This document shows positions 27,671 through 35,652 of a DNA stretch of 64,000 nucleotides, one piece after another. This DNA is from CALFUK01 sp964450495 (GTDB taxonomy: Bacteria > Bacteroidota > Bacteroidia > Chitinophagales > Saprospiraceae): positions 1 through 64,000 of the forward strand of contig CAYVFU010000012.1 in the NCBI GenBank assembly GCA_964450495.1. Direction: 5' to 3'. Below the pieces are notes generated by a model. The model worked only from the letters and a program-made list of their open reading frames with translations. It had not been told where the DNA came from and ran no database searches. Each line of letters starts with the position of its first letter. The stretch's first letter is position 1. A program made the position numbers and the translations under genes.

Positions 27671-28513
27671 ATGGAATTACTCTTTTTAATGGAAATGCCA
27701 GACTTTGCGAGTAGTGGTATGTGGATGAGCTTGATCACTTTATGCCTTTTGGAAGTAATCTTAGGTGTTGACAACATTATTTTCATCTCCATTGTAGCTG
27801 GAAAATTAAAGAATGAGGACGTCACCAAAGCCACCAACATAGGTCTTGTCCTAGCAATGGTGATGAGGATTGCCTTACTTTTTGGGGTGACCTGGTTAAT
27901 TGCAATGAATGAACCTTGGCTGAAAATCGATACATCATGGATGCATGCTGGATTTTCTGTCCAAAGTTTGATTTTGATAGCTGGAGGACTATTTCTACTC
28001 TACAAAAGTGTTTCTGAAATCCACCACAAGTTAGAAGGAGACGAACATGGGTCTGATGAAAAATCAAAAGGCGTTACTTTGCGAAGTGCTATAATTCAAA
28101 TCACGATAATCAATATTGTGTTTTCGTTTGATTCGATATTGACGGCAGTTGGGATGACAAATGGTTTGGAAGGGGCCTTATTTGTGATGATAGTCGCCGT
28201 TGTTATTTCTGTCATAATCATGATGCTGTTTGCTACTCCTGTGGGACGATTTGTGAATAAACACCCAACGGTCCAGATGCTTGGTTTATCATTCCTTATT
28301 CTAATAGGGTTTATGTTGATATTGGAAGGTGGCCACTTGGCTCATTTATCTGTCTTTGGACAGGAGATAGGTGCAGTACCAAAAGGCTATTTATACTTTG
28401 CCATTGCATTTGCACTAGGTGTGGAATTCTTAAATATTCGATTAAGGACAAAGAGGAAGCCAGTTCAATTGCATGGTGCTAAGAAGGAAGCGATCAAGGA
28501 AGGAATACTATAG
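27671..28513 (+). CDS. TerC-family integral membrane protein
   Basis: 280 aa with about seven membrane segments. The two family signatures are present: EVILGVDNIIFISIVAGKL near residues 28-46 and the acidic/serine motif VFSFDSILTAVGMTNG at about 152-168. The family (TerC/Alx/MeeF) is linked to manganese export and metal supply of secreted proteins, and historically to tellurite resistance. The acidic residues in the membrane motifs fit metal transport. No other Ter genes are nearby, so a tellurite-resistance label would be unsupported. Confidence 0.88.
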   Translation: MELLFLMEMPDFASSGMWMSLITLCLLEVILGVDNIIFISIVAGKLKNEDVTKATNIGLVLAMVMRIALLFGVTWLIAMNEPWLKIDTSWMHAGFSVQSLILIAGGLFLLYKSVSEIHHKLEGDEHGSDEKSKGVTLRSAIIQITIINIVFSFDSILTAVGMTNGLEGALFVMIVAVVISVIIMMLFATPVGRFVNKHPTVQMLGLSFLILIGFMLILEGGHLAHLSVFGQEIGAVPKGYLYFAIAFALGVEFLNIRLRTKRKPVQLHGAKKEAIKEGIL

Positions 28514-28568
28514 AATATATAAATCTAGCATTCTAATACTAAACTTAGTAAGTGTTTTTCACTAAACT

Positions 28569-29615
28569 ATGAACATACGTGTAAGTATATATGGCACCTT
28601 ACTAGGCATTATCTTATGCTTGTCTGCTTGCGATTCTACAAATAAACAATCCTTTAGAATCACAGGAGAAACGATGGGTACTTATTACAGAGTAACTATC
28701 GATTCGACTGATAGAAGCATTCAGCAAAGCATTGATTCTATTTTGGTCAAGCTCAATAAGGAGTTATCTACTTATGACCCAGAGTCTCTGATTTCACAAT
28801 TTAATGAATCAAAAACAGGAGTTACTATTGAAGATAGCTATCTAGACTTATATGCCTTTCAAAAAAATCTTACTCTTTCAAAAACAGTCAATCAACTCTC
28901 AAATGGTGCATTTGACCCCAGTTTAATGCCAGTCATTAACTATTGGGGGTTTGGGTACAAAGGACGTAATGCCATCAACAGAGCAGATTCTATGATCGTA
29001 GATTCGCTAATGGCATTAACAGGTTTAAAACATGTCAACATAGATATCGATAAAAACACCATTTCTAAATCAATTGCAGGTTTAGAATTGGACTTTAGTG
29101 CTATTGCAAAAGGATACGGAGTTGACTTGATTGCTGAGTATCTCGATGACAGACAAATAGATAATTATTTGGTGGACATTGGTGGAGAATCGCGGGCCAA
29201 AGGGCTCAATGCCAAAAACTTGAAATGGACTCTAGGTTTGTCAACTCCCAAAAAAGACGCTGCATATTCTGAAAGTATTCTCTATCTCCAACTCAATGAC
29301 AATGCTCTTGCTACTTCAGGTAATTATATAAATTATCATGAGACCGATACTGGCAAATCTTACGGCCATACAATTGATGCTGTGACTGGATATCCAGCAA
29401 AAACAGATATTTTGAGTGCATCCGTTATTACTGATAATTGCATGACAGCTGATGCATGGACGACAACTTTCATGGCATTAGGACTAAATAAATCCAAAGA
29501 GCTAGTAGAGGAATTAGACGGTATCGAAGCTTTGTTTATTTTTGAGTCTCAAAGTGCGGAGCTGGATACATGGTATTCATCAGGATTCGAACAATATATC
29601 TTATGGAAAAAATGA
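28569..29615 (+). CDS. apbE: FAD:protein FMN transferase, lipoprotein ApbE
   Basis: 348-aa lipoprotein (lipobox LSAC, Cys20). ApbE uses FAD to attach FMN covalently to Thr/Ser of extracytoplasmic redox proteins such as NqrB, NqrC or RnfG. Motifs are GETMGTYYRVT at the start of the mature domain, DPSLMPVINYWGFG, LDFSAIAKGYGVD, YLVDIGGESRAKG and the C-terminal YGHTIDAVTGYP and CMTADAWTTTFMALG metal/FAD-binding motifs. The stop overlaps the next start as ATGA. The acceptor protein is not in this window. Confidence 0.93.
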   Translation: MNIRVSIYGTLLGIILCLSACDSTNKQSFRITGETMGTYYRVTIDSTDRSIQQSIDSILVKLNKELSTYDPESLISQFNESKTGVTIEDSYLDLYAFQKNLTLSKTVNQLSNGAFDPSLMPVINYWGFGYKGRNAINRADSMIVDSLMALTGLKHVNIDIDKNTISKSIAGLELDFSAIAKGYGVDLIAEYLDDRQIDNYLVDIGGESRAKGLNAKNLKWTLGLSTPKKDAAYSESILYLQLNDNALATSGNYINYHETDTGKSYGHTIDAVTGYPAKTDILSASVITDNCMTADAWTTTFMALGLNKSKELVEELDGIEALFIFESQSAELDTWYSSGFEQYILWKK

Positions 29616-30445
29616 ATATAGACTTTAATTTAACCCGAGACTTGGTATTCTTTGACATTGAATCTACGGGCCTCAATGTTGTTCGAGATCGCATCGTTCA
29701 GATCGCCTTGATTAAATATTTCGCTGATGATAGAGAAGCTGCAGAATTGGAAATGTTGATCAACCCTACTATTCCAATCTCACAAGAAGCTATGGATGTA
29801 CATGGCATTACTCCAGATAAATTAAGAGACAAACCAACGTTTAGAGATGTTGCCCAGCAACTGCTTGACTTTATTGGAGATGCGGATCTTTGTGGGTATA
29901 ACTCAGATCGTTTCGATGTTCCTATGCTGATGGAAGAATTTGCTCGTGTCGGAATTGAATTTAACTTGGAAAATAGAAAGTCCATTGATGTTCAAAAGAT
30001 ATTTTACAAAATGGAGCCGCGAACATTACAGGCTGCATTAAAATTGTATTGTGGCAAAACGCTAGATGATGCACACGATGCATTGGCAGATGTCAGAGCA
30101 ACGGTTGATGTTTTAAAAGGCCAAATAATCAGATACGATAATGTTGATCATGTAGATGGTGATGGGTTTACCACTAAAGCTCCAATTAAGAACGATATGA
30201 ACGCCATTCACGAATTCACGCACGACAATCGACTAATAGATGTTACGCAACGACTCAAATATGACCACAAAGGACAGATTGTGTTCAATTTTGGAAAATA
30301 TATAGGCAAACCAGTTGCAGAAACGTTAGTTAAAGACAAGCAATATTATCATTGGATTCTGGATAAAGAATTTTCAACTCAAGTCAAACAACTTGTCAAA
30401 AAGCTCGTCAAAGATTATGGGGACCAGCAGCAAAATCCGTCTTAG
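29612..30445 (+). CDS. DEDDh 3'-5' exonuclease (DNA polymerase III epsilon-like)
   Basis: 277 aa from the ATG at 29612, which overlaps the apbE stop (ATGA); another in-frame ATG lies at 29603. DEDDh catalytic motifs are visible: VFFDIESTG (Asp/Glu), LCGYNSDRFDVPML (Asp) and HDALADVRATVDVL (His/Asp). The C-terminal part (IVFNFGKYIGKPV...YYHWILDKEF) resembles the extra domain found in exonuclease X-like proteins. It probably acts in DNA repair or maturation. The upstream and downstream exported redox genes have no obvious link to it. Confidence 0.88.
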   Translation: MNIDFNLTRDLVFFDIESTGLNVVRDRIVQIALIKYFADDREAAELEMLINPTIPISQEAMDVHGITPDKLRDKPTFRDVAQQLLDFIGDADLCGYNSDRFDVPMLMEEFARVGIEFNLENRKSIDVQKIFYKMEPRTLQAALKLYCGKTLDDAHDALADVRATVDVLKGQIIRYDNVDHVDGDGFTTKAPIKNDMNAIHEFTHDNRLIDVTQRLKYDHKGQIVFNFGKYIGKPVAETLVKDKQYYHWILDKEFSTQVKQLVKKLVKDYGDQQQNPS

Positions 30446-31424
30446 CGGATCATTCCTTTTTTTAATTCTAATTTGTCTTTTTGGCTGTTACGAACCAATT
30501 GAAGATTGTTTAGAATTAACTGCATCTAATTACAGTCTTTTTGCAGATGATGCCTGCGATGATTGCTGCCAATTTCCAAACGTTAATGTACAATTTAGTC
30601 CAGTATGGGAAAATGTAGCCCTTGTAACAGACTCAATATATTCAAATGACATTGGAGAAACTTTTTCAGTTAATGAGGCAAGCTTTTTTGTATCTAATAT
30701 TCTTCTGGCTAATGATAGCCTAAAGCTAGTGACACAAGATTCTATTCTTTTGAGCTGTGACAATACTTCTGATCTAGTGGTTTACAATTCTATGGCTGCT
30801 GTTTCGCTGACATCTCAAATTGCTGCTAGCAGAGAGATACCCATAACACTAGGTTTTAACCAACTAGAATTTGAAATTGGTGTTAATGAATGTTTGGCCC
30901 AAGCAGACACCTTACTCTTTGATGATGATGATTTTGTAAGTGGATCAACATTCTTAGATCAAAAGATTGCAGATCAAGAATATATTTCTGCAAGTTTTCA
31001 ACTCCTCAAAAACATTGGTGAGCCATCGATTACATCCATCACTGAAACCATAGATACAATCATTGTTATTGATACGATGTTCGTTGAAAGTATAGATACC
31101 ATTATTGACACTGACACTATGTTTACAGTAGCTATAGATACCTTGATTGCTATGGATACGACGTCCATATCCAGCTTGGATACAATAATTACGCAGCTTC
31201 AAGATACACTTGACATTAGCTTTAATAATGAAGAGTTTAATGAATTATTTCAGTTGGAGTCTTTAATTGGAGACTTCGATATTACTCCAGGATCAAACCT
31301 TTCGATAGAAGTCTTTGTTGATTATAGTGTATTATTTTCAACAGTCTCATTTGATGATACCGAAGAAAGCATCAAAAATGACATCAACAATAATCTAATG
31401 ACGGCATTTTCGTTAATGCAATAA
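30417..31424 (+). CDS. MbnP-like lipoprotein (putative copper-binding)
   Basis: 335 aa from the ATG at 30417, 29 bp inside the exonuclease gene. The lipobox is LFGC. A Cys-rich segment (CLELTASNYSLFADDACDDCC) precedes the MbnP-type core: VNVQFSPVWENVAL, then GETFSVNEASFFVSNI. The whole protein has a single Trp (residue 64). In MbnP/MbnH systems a Trp of MbnP is oxidised by a di-haem enzyme to kynurenine to create a copper site. The next gene encodes such an enzyme and starts at TAATG. At about 212-258 three exact 14-residue Asp/Thr-rich repeats interrupt the domain. Family identity is by pattern and gene pair, not by search. Confidence 0.7.
   Translation: MGTSSKIRLSGSFLFLILICLFGCYEPIEDCLELTASNYSLFADDACDDCCQFPNVNVQFSPVWENVALVTDSIYSNDIGETFSVNEASFFVSNILLANDSLKLVTQDSILLSCDNTSDLVVYNSMAAVSLTSQIAASREIPITLGFNQLEFEIGVNECLAQADTLLFDDDDFVSGSTFLDQKIADQEYISASFQLLKNIGEPSITSITETIDTIIVIDTMFVESIDTIIDTDTMFTVAIDTLIAMDTTSISSLDTIITQLQDTLDISFNNEEFNELFQLESLIGDFDITPGSNLSIEVFVDYSVLFSTVSFDDTEESIKNDINNNLMTAFSLMQ
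31050..31190 (+). repeat. 42-bp in-frame tandem repeat in the MbnP-like gene
   Basis: Three full 42-bp units (31050-31091, 31092-31133, 31134-31175) and a 15-bp partial unit. Each begins ATAGATAC (the partial unit TTGGATAC) and codes for 14 residues of the pattern IDTII..DTM..... . The units have diverged at synonymous and non-synonymous sites, so the expansion is not recent. Confidence 0.85.
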
Positions 31425-32524
31425 TGATTAGGCGTATATCATATTACTTTATTCTCCTGTTTTCACTTACAATCATTTGTTGTTGCAATGATGATGTACC
31501 AGAGCAATTGGATCTAGAGACAATCCCATTTAGTCCGGCCATATATCCTTTGAATATACCAATAGGCTTTCCAGCAATGGATATTCCAGAAGACAACCCA
31601 TTGACAGTTCAAGGAGTAGAGTTGGGTCGGCATCTGTTTTACGATCCAATATTATCTATAGACAGCACTCAATCTTGCTTTACTTGTCATCAGATACAAC
31701 ACAATTTTACTGATAATCTAGCAGTCAGTCCAGGTGTAGAAGGTCTTCCAGGTACTAGGAGTTCTATGACTTTACTGAATATTGGATTCCACAATACTGG
31801 TTTATTCTGGGATGGACGGGTAAACACTTTAGAAGAACAAGCGCTATTGCCAATAGAAGACCCCTTAGAGTTGAATGACACTTGGACAAACGTTGAAAAT
31901 AAATTACAACGAAGTGATCGCTATCCTAAACTATTCAGAGAAGCCTTTGGGATATCCGAACGAACAGAAATAACTAGAGAATTAGCAGTCAAAGCCCTTG
32001 CACAATTTGAGCGCACACTCATCAGTAGCGGTAATTCAAAATACGATATGGTTCAAGCAGGGTTGGATGTGTTCACAGATCAAGAGCTCGATGGATTCGA
32101 AATCTTTTTTGACATTAATCCTGACCAATCGCTTCATGCCGAGTGTGGACATTGTCACAATGCGCCTTTATTTACAACAAATGAATTTTTTAATAATGGA
32201 CTGGATGCTGTAAATAGCTTGGGTGATTTTCCAGATTTAGGTCGTGGAAAGATCACAAATGTAGCTTTCGACAATGGCACTTTTAAAGTTCCTACACTTA
32301 GAAACATTGACTTATCAGCTCCATTTATGCATGACGGTCGGTTTCAGACCTTGGATGAGGTGATCGACCACTATGTATCGGGAGGCAATAAAGCTGATAA
32401 TTTGGGTGCAGTTATACGGCCATTAAGTTTAGATGCTTCTAATCGAGAAGCGTTAAAGGCGTTCATTTTGACCTTACAAGACCCAGATTTTGTGACTAAT
32501 CCAGCTTTTGCAAGTCCATTTTAA
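31424..32524 (+). CDS. Di-haem cytochrome c peroxidase / MauG-MbnH-like enzyme
   Basis: 366 aa with a Cys-rich lipoprotein-type signal (LTIICCCNDD), so it is exported and probably a lipoprotein. Two c-type haem sites are present: CFTCH (85-89) and CGHCH (241-245). Between and after them are the family's conserved stretches NTGLFWDGRVNTLEEQALLPI, TLRNIDLSAPFMHDGRFQTL and EVIDHYVSGG. Members reduce peroxide or, as MauG/MbnH, oxidise tryptophan in a partner protein. The tight TAATG junction with the MbnP-like gene favours the MbnH role. A shared transcript from apbE onward is likely. Confidence 0.92.
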   Translation: MIRRISYYFILLFSLTIICCCNDDVPEQLDLETIPFSPAIYPLNIPIGFPAMDIPEDNPLTVQGVELGRHLFYDPILSIDSTQSCFTCHQIQHNFTDNLAVSPGVEGLPGTRSSMTLLNIGFHNTGLFWDGRVNTLEEQALLPIEDPLELNDTWTNVENKLQRSDRYPKLFREAFGISERTEITRELAVKALAQFERTLISSGNSKYDMVQAGLDVFTDQELDGFEIFFDINPDQSLHAECGHCHNAPLFTTNEFFNNGLDAVNSLGDFPDLGRGKITNVAFDNGTFKVPTLRNIDLSAPFMHDGRFQTLDEVIDHYVSGGNKADNLGAVIRPLSLDASNREALKAFILTLQDPDFVTNPAFASPF

Positions 32525-32696
32525 AAATTTTCTTCTTTTTTATTCTGCTAAAAAAGGACTTACTGGAAATTTTATTTTCACAATTTTCAATAATAGAACA
32601 ATTCAATCTACCCTAAACCATTGATTTACATATATTTAATAGATACTCACAATCATATTAAATAATTATTTATATCACAATTATAAGTTTTTGTAC

Positions 32697-32727
32697 TTGT
32701 AATAGGTAGATTTGTGTCGCATATTTG
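32697..32727 (+). promoter_or_regulatory. Promoter of ncRNA copy A
   Basis: A TTG (-33) at 32697-32699, 20 nt spacer, and a CATATTTG (-7, one base off TAnnTTTG) at 32720-32727. The same two boxes with the same 20-nt spacing are kept in front of copy B while the spacer has diverged, which supports function. Confidence 0.65.
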
Positions 32728-32732
32728 AATTG

Positions 32733-33010
32733 TGAATTTGATAGAACATCATTTTCACCTCAGCTAAAGAGCTGGTAGTAAAATTCGGATATGTTCATGG
32801 GATACTTGTTAATAGTAAGTTGTGATCTCAGGCGCAACTTATTATTAACAGTTTAAGAAGAAAAGAATAGAGCGAGCAGGTCCTTTTGAAATTGAATTGA
32901 ATTTTAATATAAATATCTTAATTATTACCTCTGCTAAAGAGCAGAACCTTTAGGATATGTTCATGGGATTATAATAAAAAAGCGATTCGATCTATCGAAT
33001 CGCTTTCTTT
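32733..33010 (+). ncRNA. Structured RNA gene, unrecognised family, copy A
   Basis: About 278 nt between promoter and terminator, with no protein frame. Elements in order: hairpin CAGC-TAAAGA-GCTG (32761-32774), motif GGATATGTTCATGGGAT (32787-32803), a 15-bp stem (32808-32822 with 32835-32849), an A/T-rich linker, a second hairpin TCTGC/GCAGA with the same TAAAGA loop (32930-32945), and a second exact copy of the motif (32953-32969). The terminator follows. Copy B has the same order, and its base changes preserve pairing. It does not show hallmarks of tmRNA, RNase P RNA, SRP RNA or classical 6S RNA. Transcript ends are estimates. Confidence 0.75.
32980..33005 (+). terminator. Rho-independent terminator of ncRNA copy A
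   Basis: A perfect 10-bp stem, AAGCGATTCG/CGAATCGCTT, with a 6-nt loop, preceded by an A run and followed by TCTTT. Confidence 0.85.
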
Positions 33011-33195
33011 ACTCCTCTGTGAAATATTAAAACATGAAAAAAAAGCACATTTCTTCGAAAGATTTGGCAAATTATTATCACAATGACATTTATATTTTAT
33101 TGATTAACTATATAAATCATTGATAATCAATATGTAATTTTTAATATAGGGACATATTAAAATTTTATATATGTTACATTAAGGCCATTTTGTAC

Positions 33196-33226
33196 TTGTC
33201 ATAAGCGAATTAGTGTTGCATATTTG
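33196..33226 (+). promoter_or_regulatory. Promoter of ncRNA copy B
   Basis: TTG at 33196-33198 and CATATTTG at 33219-33226 with a 20-nt spacer, the same geometry as in front of copy A. About 65 bp upstream is a 13-bp palindrome (ATTGATAATCAAT, 33119-33131), which may be an operator or chance in this AT-rich stretch. Confidence 0.65.
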
Positions 33227-33231
33227 AAATG

Positions 33232-33515
33232 TGTTAATGATCGAACGTCATTTTCGCCACCAGCAAACGAGCTGGCTGTAAATTCGGATAGTTCATGGGA
33301 TTATATTGTTAATGATAGGTTGTGTGTTTTGGTCGCAACTTATCATTAACATTTTTTGAGAAGAATGAAGTTGAGCGAACGAGTCCTTACAAATGTGATT
33401 GAATTTTAAATAAATATCTTAATAATAACCTCTGCTAAAGAGCAGAAATCTTAGGATATGTTCATGGGATTATAATAAAAAGCGATTCAGAGTTTTCTGA
33501 GTCGCTTTTTTTTTT
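33232..33515 (+). ncRNA. Structured RNA gene, unrecognised family, copy B
   Basis: About 284 nt, a tandem homologue of copy A ~500 bp downstream. Hairpin CCAGC/GCTGG (33260-33275) is followed by the motif lacking one base (33286-33301). The long stem is 33308-33322 with 33336-33350. The second hairpin is TCTGC/GCAGA (33431-33446), and the complete motif is at 33454-33470. Against copy A, the long stem changes an A-U to G-C pair and has G-U/A-U exchanges, the first hairpin changes U-G to C-G, and the terminator stem changes G-C to A-U. Substitutions that preserve pairing indicate selection on RNA structure. Confidence 0.75.
33480..33507 (+). terminator. Rho-independent terminator of ncRNA copy B
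   Basis: A 12-bp stem, AAGCGATTCAGA/TCTGAGTCGCTT (one G-U), with loop GTTT, followed by nine T. Confidence 0.9.
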
Positions 33516-33646
33516 GCTTAGAATTTACAAATGTCTCCATTCAGGAAAGAAAGCCATAAAACATTAAGCCAAGTTCTTTTGGATTTTACAGTTGGAATCT
33601 ATCTTCTTTTGAAACCTTCTATGGCTACTTATCTGTTTAGTTAAAC

Positions 33647-34120
33647 ATGCGATTTTCTGAAAGTCAATTATTCCCTACATGGCTGAGATACGGTCTTCTT
33701 ATGATCACGATTTTCAGTGTTGCTATTATGATTTTCACCAAAACCCATCCTCTACTTACTGTTTCCACTGCTGTAATTTTGGCAATTGTTTCTATCACCT
33801 TTTTTATTTGGAAACTAGAAACAAACATCGATACTCGCCGTATAACAATCGAGATAAAACCATTTATGAAAAAGTCCTTTCCTATCGAAGATATTACTGA
33901 GTGGAAAGTGCGTCAGTATGGCCCTATTGCTGAATTTGGAGGCTGGGGCGTTCGATATGGCTTTAAAGACACTACTGCATATAATGTAAGCGGAAACATT
34001 GGGCTTGACCTAGTGATTAATGAAAAAACCAAACTTTTGATCGGCACTCAAAAAGGACAAGAGATCAAAAGAATTCTAAAAAATGTAATACCAGAAAAAG
34101 AAAGAACGTTAGAAGGTTGA
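33647..34120 (+). CDS. Small membrane protein with PH-like cytosolic part
   Basis: 157 aa. Two membrane helices (about 13-30 and 37-54) are followed by a soluble ~100-residue domain (ITIEIKPFMKKSFPIEDITEW...GGWGVRYGF...LDLVINEKTKLLIGTQ). The alternating pattern resembles bacterial PH-like (bPH/DUF304-type) domains behind paired helices. No catalytic motif is seen. Function is unknown. Confidence 0.65.
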   Translation: MRFSESQLFPTWLRYGLLMITIFSVAIMIFTKTHPLLTVSTAVILAIVSITFFIWKLETNIDTRRITIEIKPFMKKSFPIEDITEWKVRQYGPIAEFGGWGVRYGFKDTTAYNVSGNIGLDLVINEKTKLLIGTQKGQEIKRILKNVIPEKERTLEG

Positions 34121-34221
34121 TTTAGCAAATTACTGTTGGCTTTATCATCTAGACACTCCCCTCTTAGATTTAAGCATAGAATAAACTACTGCTACTTTTT
34201 ACATCAAATTTAAATGCTACT

Positions 34222-34737
34222 ATGAAATATTCGTACTTATTACTCTTGTCTGCTTTAGTATCTCTTCTTGCTTGCTCAGAAAATGAGATACAACCTTTTG
34301 TTGGTACTTGGCAATTATCAGAAATATCTGCAATAAACTGCCAAATCATCGATGATAATTTTTCACTAATACTTGATGAAGATGGTTGCACAAATACGGG
34401 CATTGTCGGTATTTGTTTGAACCAGCTAATTTCACTTAGTGCAGATGGCACAATTTCAGGAAACTTTAGCTCGGAAATTGAAGGTCTAGACGGCCTAGGC
34501 ATCGACTTAGAAGACTTAGGATTTGATTTTGATGATATATTTGAAGAATTGTCTTTGAATGGCTCTTATATGAACTTAGAGGACCCCAATGACCCAAATG
34601 CCAATATTTTTAGAATATGCGACGACTCAGACTGTAATGACATCAATTACAGCATTATTGGTGATCAATTAACGCTAGAGAATTTTATTATGGATGGAAA
34701 TGATTGCGCTTTCAGACTTGTGTATACGATGAGATAA
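34222..34737 (+). CDS. Small lipoprotein, lipocalin-like
   Basis: 171 aa, lipobox LLAC (Cys18). The mature part starts with FVGTWQLSEI, the GxW motif common to lipocalin-like Bacteroidota lipoproteins. Three cysteine pairs are possible (NCQ, GCTN, ICLN, ICDDSDCND, DCAF). An acidic middle segment (EGLDGLGIDLEDLGFDFDD) stands out. The ligand is unknown. It is followed after 24 nt by another small lipoprotein. Confidence 0.6.
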   Translation: MKYSYLLLLSALVSLLACSENEIQPFVGTWQLSEISAINCQIIDDNFSLILDEDGCTNTGIVGICLNQLISLSADGTISGNFSSEIEGLDGLGIDLEDLGFDFDDIFEELSLNGSYMNLEDPNDPNANIFRICDDSDCNDINYSIIGDQLTLENFIMDGNDCAFRLVYTMR

Positions 34738-34761
34738 TGTTGTTTAATTTAAAGACCAAAG

Positions 34762-35109
34762 ATGCAAAAACAAATCATTCATTTAGCACTCTTTGTAATA
34801 CTTCTAAGCTGTTCAAAAAGAGTAGAAACAATTATAAATGCCAATACTATCTCTAATGAATTATGGACGTATGATTTGGCAACAGGCATCCCTGTAGAAG
34901 CTGGATTTTCAATTACAGAAGAACCATCAAATGCTATACGAAGTGAGCTAAATTGGGACGATGATGGCGTTTATAAGTACTTTTATCAATCTGAGCAAGG
35001 GTTTGTTGGGCAAGAAAGAATCACCATTCAACTAGCGACTTCGCCCGGTGATGGTAATTTTAGCTTTACAAAATTGTTATCAATCTTGCCGTACAGTAAG
35101 GCCTTCTAA
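34762..35109 (+). CDS. Small lipoprotein, unknown
   Basis: 115 aa with lipobox LLSC (Cys17). The mature part has no domain I recognise. Its last ~10 codons overlap by 30 bp the 3' end of the convergent minus-strand gene. The abrupt C-terminus after NFSFTKLL raises the possibility that the frame has been shortened. Confidence 0.5.
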   Translation: MQKQIIHLALFVILLSCSKRVETIINANTISNELWTYDLATGIPVEAGFSITEEPSNAIRSELNWDDDGVYKYFYQSEQGFVGQERITIQLATSPGDGNFSFTKLLSILPYSKAF

Positions 35110-35646
35110 TTCATTTGAAGTCAATGGTAATACCTGTAATGATATTCCATCATCATGTTCTGCCGATATATATTCCAGGGTTTTTGTCTTTATTTTATTT
35201 CTGGATTCAAGTGAATCAATTAGCAGTATACATTCTACTTTTCCGTCTAATATGTAATTGTTCATATACGTCCAAAACCACCAGGTGTAATGTAGCTTTG
35301 GGTAAGACTCCACTAAGCCATAGAACATTTTATAGCTCCATTTGCGATTATGGTATTTCTGGATGATCCGAATCAGATCTAACGTGTCAAGGAATTTTTC
35401 TTTCATTTCGACACAAAATTGATCTACACCTTCGATCTTGCCCGTCTTGTTGTATTGATAAAAATTCTTTACCTCTATCAAGTACAATTTGTCCTTAAAC
35501 ATTCCAGCAAAATCAACACCACTAAATGATCTTCCACTAACGGTTCTATAAAAATCGTGTGAATCGTATTTGATAACTTCCCATTCTTTTGAAAATGTAA
35601 ATGTACATTCACTCTCTTCGAAATAGTGTGTATTCTTCGAAGACAT
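35080..35646 (-). CDS. Hypothetical protein with PD-(D/E)XK-like nuclease motif
   Basis: 188 aa, cytosolic. The segment SFSGVDFAGMFKDKLYLIEVKNF (residues ~40-62) contains Asp45 and Glu58-Val-Lys60 on a beta-strand, the arrangement of PD-(D/E)XK endonuclease folds. Trp-rich (YTWWFWTY) and Lys-rich parts follow. It starts 6 nt after the stop of the vWA membrane protein gene and is probably co-transcribed with it. It overlaps the convergent lipoprotein gene at its 3' end. Nuclease function is suggested by the motif only. Confidence 0.6.
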   Translation of the reverse strand: MSSKNTHYFEESECTFTFSKEWEVIKYDSHDFYRTVSGRSFSGVDFAGMFKDKLYLIEVKNFYQYNKTGKIEGVDQFCVEMKEKFLDTLDLIRIIQKYHNRKWSYKMFYGLVESYPKLHYTWWFWTYMNNYILDGKVECILLIDSLESRNKIKTKTLEYISAEHDDGISLQVLPLTSNELEGLTVRQD

Positions 35647-35652
35647 AGGCGG

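Noticed and set aside
27671..28513. Tellurite resistance determinant
   Set aside because: Only the TerC-family membrane protein is present, without TerB/D/E/Z partners; metal (Mn) homeostasis is the better-supported family role.
31050..31190. Phase-variable repeat
   Set aside because: The 42-bp unit is a multiple of three, so copy-number change would not shift the frame, and the units are diverged.
32690..33515. Considered a CRISPR array or known housekeeping RNA (tmRNA, RNase P RNA, SRP RNA, 6S RNA)
   Set aside because: The repeat units are ~500 bp apart and only two, with no short identical direct repeats and spacers. None of the hallmark sequences of the housekeeping RNAs (tmRNA ends, RNase P core, SRP GGAA loop, 6S central bubble) is visible. 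6S-type RNA remains the least unlikely alternative.
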